Source: Brucella tritici
GTDB lineage: Bacteria; Pseudomonadota; Alphaproteobacteria; Rhizobiales; Rhizobiaceae
Length of the DNA: 64,000 nucleotides
Reading direction: 5' to 3'
Assembly: GCF_902825325.1 (NCBI RefSeq)
Contig: NZ_CADEAR010000004.1
Coordinates: 124,001 to 188,000 of the forward strand
The position numbers were made by a program, and so were the translations under genes. This document shows positions 8,355 to 15,560 of the stretch, in pieces; within the stretch, counting starts at the first letter, position 1, and the number at the start of each line of letters is the position of its first letter. The notes under the pieces are model-generated. The model did not search any database. It had not been told where the DNA came from and saw only the letters and a program-made list of their open reading frames with translations.

Positions 8355-9062
8355 ATGAGCAAAACGAAACATGCAGGACAAGAGCCTCCGTCACCTTCGG
8401 TCGATCAGACGCGGATGGCGCTGATCCATGCGGCCTTGCAACTGTTTGGTTCGAAGGGCTTTGACGCCACATCGACCCGCGAGATTGCCGGGATGGCCAA
8501 GGCGAATATCGGTTCCATTGCCTACCATTTCGGCGGCAAGGAAGGGCTGCGGCTGGCGGCGGCAGACTATATTGTCGAAACGATACAGGGCATTGCGGGG
8601 CAGGCGCTCGGGCACCACGGTGTGATCAGTGCACCTGCCGAAACGAAGGAAACGGCCCGTCAGCAGCTTGGTCTGGCGCTGGAGCGGATGACGTATTTCA
8701 TTGTCGCACAACCGCAATCCGGCGAGATCGTCCAGTTCCTTTTGCGTGAGCTGGCGCATCCGACGGCGGCGCTCGATCGTATCTATTCCGGTGTTTTCGA
8801 GCCAATGCACAAAAGGCTGTGCGCCATCTGGGAAGTCGCGACGGGCGAACCTGCCGAGAGCGAGGCTACGCGGCTTCTCGTCTTCACCCTGCTTGGGCAG
8901 GTTGTTTATTTCCGCATTGGCCGGGAGGCGGTGAAACGGCGCATGGGCTGGTCCACAATGGGTTCGGAAGAGGCGGCGGCTGTTGCGGCAATCGCACGCC
9001 AGAATCTCATGGCTATTCTTGCAGCGAAGGACGCCGCCAAAAACGGCGAGGTGTTGGCATGA
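8355..9062 (+). CDS. TetR-family repressor, CecR-like (DUF1956 C-terminal domain)
   Basis: 235-residue repressor. The N-terminal helix-turn-helix spans about residues 17-65 (AALQLFGSKGFDATSTREIAGMAKANIGSIAYHFGGKEGL) and the C-terminal ligand domain resembles that of E. coli CecR (YbiH), which controls the ybhGFSR exporter. Here too it heads an operon of membrane-fusion protein, ABC ATPase and ABC-2 permease. Its stop overlaps the next start (ATGA at 9059-9062). The promoter carries a perfect palindrome, so autorepression is expected. The mRNA appears leaderless. Confidence 0.85.
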   Translation: MSKTKHAGQEPPSPSVDQTRMALIHAALQLFGSKGFDATSTREIAGMAKANIGSIAYHFGGKEGLRLAAADYIVETIQGIAGQALGHHGVISAPAETKETARQQLGLALERMTYFIVAQPQSGEIVQFLLRELAHPTAALDRIYSGVFEPMHKRLCAIWEVATGEPAESEATRLLVFTLLGQVVYFRIGREAVKRRMGWSTMGSEEAAAVAAIARQNLMAILAAKDAAKNGEVLA

Positions 9063-10003
9063 GCATTCTCTGTATGGTTCCTTTTGCGTCCTACCTTTTC
9101 GCCGCATGCAGCGCGCAGCCTCTTGCTGTTGGTTATGTTGAGGGTGAATTCGTGCAGCTTGCACCGCTGGAAGTGGCGCAGGTTCAGTCCGTTGCCGTCA
9201 GGCGTGGTGATCGCGTCGAACCGGGCAAGCCGATAGCAAAGACGGAAGATGCGGATGCAAAGATCGCCGTTGCGCAGGCCGACGCGGCGCTGGCGCAGGC
9301 CCGCGCGCAACTGGCGGATTTGCAGGTTGGCAAGCGTCCCGATGAAATTGCAGTTCTGGATGCGGCCGTCAGGACAGCAAAGGCACAGGCAGACGATGCC
9401 CAGAGAACTCTTTTGCGTACGCAGGACCTGACGAAACGCGGGGTGATGACGCAGGCACAGCTTGACGACGCGGCCACCAAGGTGGAAGTGGCTCAGGCCT
9501 CGATCAATCAGGCCACAGCCAATCTGGCGGTTGGTCGCTTGCCCGCGCGCCCGGAAGAGATCAAGGCGGCGGAAAATGCCGTCAAGAGCGCCGAAGCGCA
9601 GCTAGATTCCGCACGCTGGCATCTGACCAAGCGAACGATTGAAGCACCCGCACCGGGCCGGATCACCGATGTCATCCGTAATCCGGGCGATATTGCGGGT
9701 CCGTCCGCACCGGTGCTGACCATGTTGCCGGACGGTGCGGTCAAGCTGAAGGTCTATATTCCGGAAGACAAGTTTTCGGCGGTGCGGGTGGGCGATATTC
9801 TGTCCGTGCGCTGCGATGGTTGCGCGCCTGGCCTGCAAGCGCGTGTGAGCTATGTTTCGCCCGATCCCGAGTTCACACCGCCCGTCATCTACTCGCTTGA
9901 AACGCGCCAGAAGCTTGTCTATCTCGTCGAGGCGCATCCGGTCGATCCCGCATCGCCTCTGCAGCCCGGTCAGATCGTGGATGTCGATCTGGCTGCCCGA
10001 TAG
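9059..10003 (+). CDS. HlyD-family membrane fusion protein (YbhG-like)
   Basis: 314-residue periplasmic adaptor linking an inner-membrane ABC exporter to an outer-membrane channel. A short hydrophobic N-terminus ends in LFAAC, a possible but imperfect lipobox. It is followed by a half lipoyl domain (about 25-60), a long alpha-helical hairpin rich in Ala/Gln/Asp (about 65-195: AKIAVAQADAALAQARAQL ... NAVKSAEAQLDSARWHL), the second half lipoyl region (APAPGRITDVIRNPGDIAGPSAPVL) and a beta-barrel. The start overlaps the tetR stop by ATGA, indicating translational coupling. The ATPase and permease follow directly. Confidence 0.85.
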   Translation: MSILCMVPFASYLFAACSAQPLAVGYVEGEFVQLAPLEVAQVQSVAVRRGDRVEPGKPIAKTEDADAKIAVAQADAALAQARAQLADLQVGKRPDEIAVLDAAVRTAKAQADDAQRTLLRTQDLTKRGVMTQAQLDDAATKVEVAQASINQATANLAVGRLPARPEEIKAAENAVKSAEAQLDSARWHLTKRTIEAPAPGRITDVIRNPGDIAGPSAPVLTMLPDGAVKLKVYIPEDKFSAVRVGDILSVRCDGCAPGLQARVSYVSPDPEFTPPVIYSLETRQKLVYLVEAHPVDPASPLQPGQIVDVDLAAR

Positions 10004-10015
10004 GCGGAGGTGGCA

Positions 10016-10966
10016 ATGTCGAACGCTATCGATGTCAAAGGTCTCGTCAAGCGCTTCGGTGACGCTACGGTCGTCGATCATGTAAGCATGTCGGTGGCCG
10101 AGGGCGAGATTGTCGGCTTTCTGGGGCCGAATGGTTCGGGCAAGACGACCACGATCCGCATGATGTGCGGGCTGCTGACGCCCGACGAGGGCGAAGGGAA
10201 GGTGCTGGGTTTCGATCTTCGTACCGAAGGACTGAAGATCAAGCGCGAAGTCGGTTACATGACGCAGCGTTTTTCATTCTATGAAGACCTGACCATTGCC
10301 GAAAACCTTGAATTTGTTGCGCGTCTCTACCGGTTGAAGCCGGTGAAGGAGCACGTGGCACGGACACTTGAGGAGCTGGGACTGACCTCGCGTGGGGATC
10401 AGTTGGCGGGCACGCTTTCCGGTGGCTGGAAACAACGGCTGGCACTGGCAGCCTGTATCATGCACAAGCCCAGGCTCCTGCTGCTGGATGAACCGACCGC
10501 TGGGGTCGATCCGAAGGCACGGCGCGACTTCTGGGACGAGATACATCGTCTGGCCGATGGTGGACTGACCGTACTCGTCTCGACCCATTACATGGACGAA
10601 GCCGAGCGCTGCCACCGCATCAGCTATATTTCCTATGGCAAGCTTCTGGCCACCGGGACCGTCCGGGATGTCATCGAGAAGGCGGGGCTGACGACCTTCA
10701 TCGTCAATGGCCCGCGACTTGGCGAAGTAGCACATGAACTGGAAGGTGAACCGGGTGTCGAGCAGGTTGCGCCTTTTGGTGCGACGCTGCATGTCGTGGG
10801 GTCCAACAGGGCGAAGCTTGAGGCGGCTCTGGAGAAGATCAGGCATCGCGAGGGGACCACAGTCGAGGTGGGCGAAACCAGTCTTGAGGACGTGTTTATC
10901 CAGTTCATGGCCAATGCGCAGGATAATATGTCCAAGGACAGGAACTCCGGGAGCGGCAAACCATGA
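10016..10966 (+). CDS. ABC exporter ATP-binding protein (YbhF-like, single nucleotide-binding domain)
   Basis: 316-residue cytoplasmic ATPase of the drug/ABC-2 exporter class. Walker A GPNGSGKTT at residues 37-45, signature LSGGW near 130, Walker B LLLLDEPTAG near 152, and the switch His in VSTHYMDEAE. E. coli YbhF is a tandem of two such domains; this protein has one, so two copies would be needed per transporter. ATG 10016 is preceded at 5 bp by GGCGGAGG; a GTG at 10010 is an in-frame alternative lying within that box. The stop overlaps the permease start by ATGA. Confidence 0.88.
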   Translation: MSNAIDVKGLVKRFGDATVVDHVSMSVAEGEIVGFLGPNGSGKTTTIRMMCGLLTPDEGEGKVLGFDLRTEGLKIKREVGYMTQRFSFYEDLTIAENLEFVARLYRLKPVKEHVARTLEELGLTSRGDQLAGTLSGGWKQRLALAACIMHKPRLLLLDEPTAGVDPKARRDFWDEIHRLADGGLTVLVSTHYMDEAERCHRISYISYGKLLATGTVRDVIEKAGLTTFIVNGPRLGEVAHELEGEPGVEQVAPFGATLHVVGSNRAKLEAALEKIRHREGTTVEVGETSLEDVFIQFMANAQDNMSKDRNSGSGKP

Positions 10967-12099
10967 GCGGCTGGTTCTCGTTCGAACGTCTTGGCGCGAT
11001 GCTGGTGAAGGAATTTATCCAGATGCGGCGCGATCGCATCACCTTCGCCATGATGTTGGTCGTTCCATTGATGCAGCTGCTGCTCTTCGGCTTTGCCATC
11101 AATAATGATCCAAAAAGCCTGCCGAGCGCACTGGTCGTGACCAGTCAGGATCATTATACGCGTGCCATGATTTCCGCGCTGGAAACCACAGGCTATTATC
11201 GTTTCGACCACGTCGTGCAAAGTGCCGCAGAAGCCGAGGCCTTGATTGCCAACGGCACCGTTTCCTTCGTGGTGACGATACCGTCGGATTTTGCAAGACG
11301 TGTCGATGCAGGCGAACAGCCGCAGATCCTGATCGAGGCCGATGCGACGGACCCGTCGGTGGCAAGCGGTGCGATTTCCACGCTTGGAACGGTCGCAAGT
11401 CAGGCGCTCCTGCGTGAACAGGGCAAGCAGGCTGAAGCTTCAGATGCTGCGCGAAGCCAGCTCCAGGTCATCGTGCATCGCCGTTACAACCCGGAAGGCG
11501 TATCGCAATACAACATCGTCCCTGGTCTTCTGGGTGTAATCCTGCAGATGACCATGGTGATGATGACGGCTATGGCGCTGACCCGCGAGACAGAACGGGG
11601 CACGATGGAAAACCTGCTTGCGATGCCCGCAACGCCCGCCGAAATCATGTTGGGGAAGGTTCTGCCATTTCTTGTCGTCGGTGGCGTGCAGGTCGTGGTC
11701 GTGCTGGTCGCGGCCAAGCTTTTGTTCGGGGTGCCCTTTGTCGGTTCGCTGGCGCTGCTTTTGACCTGCGTGCTGATCTTCGTCTTGTCGCTGGTCCTGC
11801 TCGGCTATACGATCTCGACGGCGTCGCGCACGCAGATGCAGGCCATGCAGCTTACCTTCTTCTTCTTCCTGCCATCGCTGATGTTGTCCGGTTTCATGTT
11901 CCCGTTTCGGGGTATGCCCGATTGGGCGCAGGCGCTGGGCGAGATTTTTCCGCTGACGCATTTTCTGCGGATCGTCCGTGCTGTCATGCTTAAGGGCGCC
12001 CACCTCTCCGACATTGCCGGAGAAGTGAACGCCCTCATATTCTTCGTGTTCCTGTTTGCGTCGCTGGCGCTTCTGCGCTTCAGGAGAACGTTGGATTAG
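10963..12099 (+). CDS. ABC-2 type exporter permease (YbhS/YbhR-like)
   Basis: 378-residue inner-membrane permease with the classic ABC-2 layout. There is one N-terminal transmembrane segment (about residues 22-45, MMLVVPLMQLLLFGFAI), a large periplasmic domain (about 50-180) and five closely spaced C-terminal segments from about 185 on. It should pair with the ATPase and HlyD-type protein to expel drugs or other hydrophobic compounds. E. coli has two different permeases, YbhS and YbhR; only one is present here, suggesting a homodimer. The TAG stop overlaps on the opposite strand the TAA stop of the converging MFS gene by 2 bp. Confidence 0.87.
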   Translation: MSGWFSFERLGAMLVKEFIQMRRDRITFAMMLVVPLMQLLLFGFAINNDPKSLPSALVVTSQDHYTRAMISALETTGYYRFDHVVQSAAEAEALIANGTVSFVVTIPSDFARRVDAGEQPQILIEADATDPSVASGAISTLGTVASQALLREQGKQAEASDAARSQLQVIVHRRYNPEGVSQYNIVPGLLGVILQMTMVMMTAMALTRETERGTMENLLAMPATPAEIMLGKVLPFLVVGGVQVVVVLVAAKLLFGVPFVGSLALLLTCVLIFVLSLVLLGYTISTASRTQMQAMQLTFFFFLPSLMLSGFMFPFRGMPDWAQALGEIFPLTHFLRIVRAVMLKGAHLSDIAGEVNALIFFVFLFASLALLRFRRTLD

Positions 12100-13298
12100 C
12101 AGGCTGATGGAGCCAGCGCTGTTTTCGGGCGGCGAGACAGTGTGAACAACAATCCTGCCGCTGCCAGAAGGCCGCCTGCGACGGGAATGGCTGCATAGCC
12201 ATAGCCTGCGCTGATGACGCCGCCGCCAAGGGCCGCGCCCACCGCATTGCCGAGGTTGAACGCGCCGATATTGATCGACGATGCCAGCCCCGGTGCTTCC
12301 GATGCAGCCTGCATCACGCGGGTCTGAACCGGAGGAACGATGGCGAAAGCTGCCGCACCCCAGGCGAGCAGGCCGATTGCCGCACCGATATGGCTTCCCA
12401 GCAGGAACGGCAGTGCCAGACTGATGATGGCAAGCGCTGCAAGAAATATCCGCGTAGCACCATTGAGCGACCAGTCTGCGAGGCGTCCGCCGAGCGCGTT
12501 GCCGATAGTGAAGCCCACGCCGATAAGAATGAGCGCCAGCGTCACGAAACCTTCCGAAGCGCTTGTAAGGTCGGCCAGTACAGGCGCTACATAGGTGTAG
12601 AGCGTGAACATGGCACCAGCGCCCATGACGGTCGTTGCGAGCGACATCAGCACGGTCGGGCGCATCAGGACGCCGAGCTCACGACGGATGTCGGGCATCT
12701 TGCCTGCCTCGCCACGCGGCAGCGAAAGCCAGAGCGCCGCGATGGCGAGCAGACCCAGAACAGCAGTACCGGCGAACGACATGCGCCAGCCGATCTGCTG
12801 GCCAATCCAGGTCGCAGCCGGGACGCCGCCAATATTCGCAATCGTCAGACCCATGAACATGGTGGCAACGGCGCTTGCCCGCTTTTCAGGAGGCACGACG
12901 CTGGCTGCAACAATGGAGCCAAGCCCGAAAAACGCACCGTGATTGAGGCTCGTTACCAGACGCGCTGCAAGCAGCGTCCAGTAATCCGGTGCGAGAGCCG
13001 ACAGGATGTTGCCGAGTGTGAAAATGCTCATCAGCAGCATCAGTGCCGTGCGTTTGCCGAACCGTCCGAAGGCAAGTGTCATGATCGGTGCGCCGACCAT
13101 GACGCCGATGGCATAGGCGCTGACCAGAAGACCGGCCGTCGGAATGGAAACGTCAATGCCGTCGGCAATGACCGGCAGCAGACCCATAGGTGCAAATTCC
13201 GTAGTGCCAATACCAAACGCACCGATTGCAAGCGCCAGAAGCGGCCAGTTGAAACCGGCCGTCTTCGTTGCGCTGTCGTGAGACGTCATCGTGCTCAT
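12096..13298 (-). CDS. MFS exporter of the DHA1 type (AraJ/YdhP-like)
   Basis: About 400 residues with 12 predicted transmembrane segments and the DHA1 pattern GIGTTEFAPMGLLPVIADGIDVSIPTAGLLVSAYAIGVMVGAP. This pattern is typical of sugar or drug efflux proteins such as AraJ and YdhP. Two ATGs are adjacent; the second (13298) lies 5 bases from GGAGG and is preferred, the first (13301) only 2. It is the second gene of a two-gene minus-strand operon behind the aldo/keto reductase, 11 bp apart. The substrate is unknown. Confidence 0.82.
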   Translation of the reverse strand: MSTMTSHDSATKTAGFNWPLLALAIGAFGIGTTEFAPMGLLPVIADGIDVSIPTAGLLVSAYAIGVMVGAPIMTLAFGRFGKRTALMLLMSIFTLGNILSALAPDYWTLLAARLVTSLNHGAFFGLGSIVAASVVPPEKRASAVATMFMGLTIANIGGVPAATWIGQQIGWRMSFAGTAVLGLLAIAALWLSLPRGEAGKMPDIRRELGVLMRPTVLMSLATTVMGAGAMFTLYTYVAPVLADLTSASEGFVTLALILIGVGFTIGNALGGRLADWSLNGATRIFLAALAIISLALPFLLGSHIGAAIGLLAWGAAAFAIVPPVQTRVMQAASEAPGLASSINIGAFNLGNAVGAALGGGVISAGYGYAAIPVAGGLLAAAGLLFTLSRRPKTALAPSAC

Positions 13299-13309
13299 CA
13301 TAGCCTCCG

Positions 13310-14134
13310 TTATTTGTCCCAGACCGGGGTCAGACCTTCGGGGCTGACCAGTCGTCCATTGGGGCCAGCGAGTTTGGAGATTGCCGTCATGTCTTCTACG
13401 CTGAGCTCAAAGTCGAATATGTCGAAGTTTTCAGCGACACGCTCGGGCTTGGCTGTCTTGGAAAGTGCGATGAAGCCGCGTTCAATCAGCCAGCGTAGAC
13501 CCACCTGAGCGGCAGTCTTGCCGTATCGGGCGCCAATGGCCTGCAAGATGGGGTCGCGCGGCACTGCGCCATCAGCCATGCCGTAATAGGCGGTGATGGC
13601 AATGCCTAATGCCTTTGCGGCCTCTGCTACGGCATTCTGGTAGAGATAAGGATGGACTTCGATTTGGTTGGTGACGATGGGTGCTGCACTGCGAAGAATA
13701 GACTCTTTCATCTGCGCGACATTCTGATTGCTCACGCCAATGAAGCGCGTCTTGCCTGCCGTTTGCACTGCGTTGAGCATGTCGATCTGATCAGCAATCG
13801 CCACCTTGTCGGCAGGCCAATGCAGGAGCAGGAGGTCAACCTGATCTACTTTCAGTTTGTCGAGGCTTTCATCCACGGATGCACTGAACTTTTCCGGGCT
13901 GTAATTATCGACCCAGACTTTTGTGGTGAGAAACAGGTCTTTGCGTTGCGCGCCTGCCTTCTCAAGAGCACGACCGAGGGCAGCCTCATTTTGATAGATC
14001 TGGGCCGTATCAAAATGGCGGAAACCCGCTTCCAGCGCAGCCGGGATGACGCTTTCCACTTCCGCATCCGTCATGCGGAAAACACCGAAGCCGAGCGCGG
14101 GTATAGACGCACCGTGTGCGTTTACGATTTTCAT
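13310..14134 (-). CDS. Aldo/keto reductase (2,5-diketo-D-gluconate reductase type)
   Basis: 274-residue NADPH-dependent reductase with a single TIM barrel. The catalytic tetrad is visible: Asp and Tyr in HFDTAQIYQNE, Lys in LTTKVW and His in LLLHWP. Similar to DkgB and other AKR3/AKR5 proteins that reduce small aldehydes, methylglyoxal or diketo-gluconate. It is the first gene of an operon with the MFS exporter and is divergent from a LysR regulator whose promoter region contains a perfect palindrome. This is a common layout for aldehyde-stress reductases, so regulation by that LysR protein is likely. Confidence 0.88.
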   Translation of the reverse strand: MKIVNAHGASIPALGFGVFRMTDAEVESVIPAALEAGFRHFDTAQIYQNEAALGRALEKAGAQRKDLFLTTKVWVDNYSPEKFSASVDESLDKLKVDQVDLLLLHWPADKVAIADQIDMLNAVQTAGKTRFIGVSNQNVAQMKESILRSAAPIVTNQIEVHPYLYQNAVAEAAKALGIAITAYYGMADGAVPRDPILQAIGARYGKTAAQVGLRWLIERGFIALSKTAKPERVAENFDIFDFELSVEDMTAISKLAGPNGRLVSPEGLTPVWDK

Positions 14135-14320
14135 ATCATCTCCTGTCGATTGGCCCTCGGCGTTTTCGCGTCAGTTGCGCGAGCTTGGGAGGCTCATGCT
14201 TCGGGCCGTCAATTTATGGATTCTGATCCTGTTCCGGATAATCTTCGGTCAGGTTCGATCTCGTGATGCAGAAATAGGACAGTCGCGCGGGCTTGAAAAT
14301 CCGCTGGGAATCCACATTAT

Positions 14321-14339
14321 CTGTGAAACAGTTTCACAG
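14321..14339 (+). promoter_or_regulatory. Palindromic LysR-type operator
   Basis: CTGTGAAAC-A-GTTTCACAG, a perfect dyad of 9-bp arms around one base, ending 12 bp before the lysR ATG. It contains the T-N11-A core (T14324, A14336) expected of LysR-family sites. It sits in the 217-bp divergent region between the lysR gene and the aldo/keto reductase, so it could serve autorepression and control of the reductase operon. Confidence 0.6.
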
Positions 14340-14351
14340 GTGGAGCGGGCG

Positions 14352-15254
14352 ATGGACAATCGCGTTGGCGAAATGCAGGTCTTTCTGCGGGTTGTGGAAG
14401 CGGGCAGCTTTTCCGAAGCTGCCCGCCTCTTGCGCATGAACCCTTCGACCATCAGCAAGCTCATATCCCGTATCGAAGCAAGGCTCGGCGTCCGGCTTCT
14501 GGAGCGCTCGTCGCGGCGCTTGTCGCTGACAACCGAGGGGCAGATTTATTATGAGCGCAGTCAGGGACTGCTGCGCGATTTCGAGGAAGTCGAACGCGAG
14601 CTTTCACAAGGTTCGGCAAGCACTGGTGGCACTGTGCGCGTCAACGCTTCTGTGGCATTGGGCACGCTGGCGCTGGAGCCTTTGTTGCCGGAATTTCTGT
14701 CGGCCTATCCGAATATCGTGATTGACCTGTCCCTGTCGGATGAGCTGGTTGACCTTTATCTTGACCGCACCGACGTGGCTTTCCGCATCGGCACCTTGCC
14801 CAATTCCAGCATGATGGCGCGCAAGCTTGGTACGGCCCGTCGCAAGATCGTGGCGGCCCCCGCCTATCTGGAACGTTGCGGGACGCCGTTGACTATAGAC
14901 GATCTTGCCGATCACAATTGCATCGGTTTCAATTTTCGCCGCGCTGCACCCGTCTGGCCGCTGAAGGAAAGCGGTCGCATCGTGGATCGCGCGGTCTACG
15001 GTTCGCTGCTGGCCAATAATGGGGAGACGGTCCGGCGCATGGCAGTCGCGGGGCTGGGGCTCGCCCGGATCGGCGATTATCATGCGCGGAACGACCTCGC
15101 CTCTGGCGCATTGGTGGAGGTTCTGGCCGAGGCGGTGGAGAACGACATAGAGGAAGTACACGCCGTGTTTCTTGGCGGTGCGCGACTGCCGCAACGGGTT
15201 CGTGTTTTTCTTGATTTTGTGGTGCCGCGTCTGCAGACCTATCTTGCAACCTAG
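14352..15254 (+). CDS. LysR-family transcriptional regulator
   Basis: 300-residue regulator with the winged helix-turn-helix at residues about 8-65 (MQVFLRVVEAGSFSEAARLLRMNPSTISKLISRIEARLGVRLLERS) and a periplasmic-binding-protein-like effector domain from about 90 on. It belongs to the large group that controls divergent reductase or exporter genes. ATG 14352 has a GGAGCG box 5 bp upstream; upstream in-frame ATGs would place the palindrome inside the gene and are disfavoured. The effector is unknown. Confidence 0.87.
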   Translation: MDNRVGEMQVFLRVVEAGSFSEAARLLRMNPSTISKLISRIEARLGVRLLERSSRRLSLTTEGQIYYERSQGLLRDFEEVERELSQGSASTGGTVRVNASVALGTLALEPLLPEFLSAYPNIVIDLSLSDELVDLYLDRTDVAFRIGTLPNSSMMARKLGTARRKIVAAPAYLERCGTPLTIDDLADHNCIGFNFRRAAPVWPLKESGRIVDRAVYGSLLANNGETVRRMAVAGLGLARIGDYHARNDLASGALVEVLAEAVENDIEEVHAVFLGGARLPQRVRVFLDFVVPRLQTYLAT

Positions 15255-15270
15255 TAGGGCTGATTTGCTC

Positions 15271-15309
15271 GAATCATCGGCGATGATTCCCGGAAATGTC
15301 GAATTTCCG
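15271..15309 (+). terminator. Two tandem hairpins downstream of lysR
   Basis: GAATCATC/GATGATTC (15271-15278 with 15282-15289, 3-base loop) is followed at once by CGGAAAT/ATTTCCG (15291-15297 with 15303-15309, 5-base loop). There is no U-run, so intrinsic termination is uncertain. The rest of the 306-bp gap up to 15560 holds the regulatory sites listed next and no gene. Confidence 0.4.
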
Positions 15310-15420
15310 ATGCAAAACACGTGCTTCATCCAAAATAATTAGGTTTCCGATAGCCTAACGATTTCAGCTCGTTGCTGATATGCGCCCCCTATGATCACGG
15401 GTTAGTGCTCCGCTTTTGTG

Positions 15421-15478
15421 TTGACTATTAACATTTCGTTAACCACAGTTTGTTGCAATATGTAACATAGCGTTACAT
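15421..15478 (+). promoter_or_regulatory. CtrA box and second inverted repeat upstream of the BacA-like transporter
   Basis: TTAA-N7-TTAAC at 15428-15443 (TTAACATTTCGTTAAC) is an exact match to the alphaproteobacterial CtrA consensus. It directly follows a possible -35 TTGACT at 15421-15426. A second dyad ATGTAAC-N5-GTTACAT lies at 15460-15478, with centres 34 bp apart. Which promoter element is used cannot be settled by eye. Confidence 0.6.
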
Positions 15479-15560
15479 TTCTTGATGTTGAATGAGGTGT
15501 GGATTGAGCAAAAACCGGCAGGCCAGACAGCAATCCTTGCAGGCAAGGGGGAGGTCTGCC

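Noticed and set aside
12390..13508. Plus-strand open frame of 372 codons opposite the MFS and aldo/keto reductase genes
   Set aside because: Shadow of two well-supported minus-strand genes; the sequence is Arg/His/Gln-rich without domain features.
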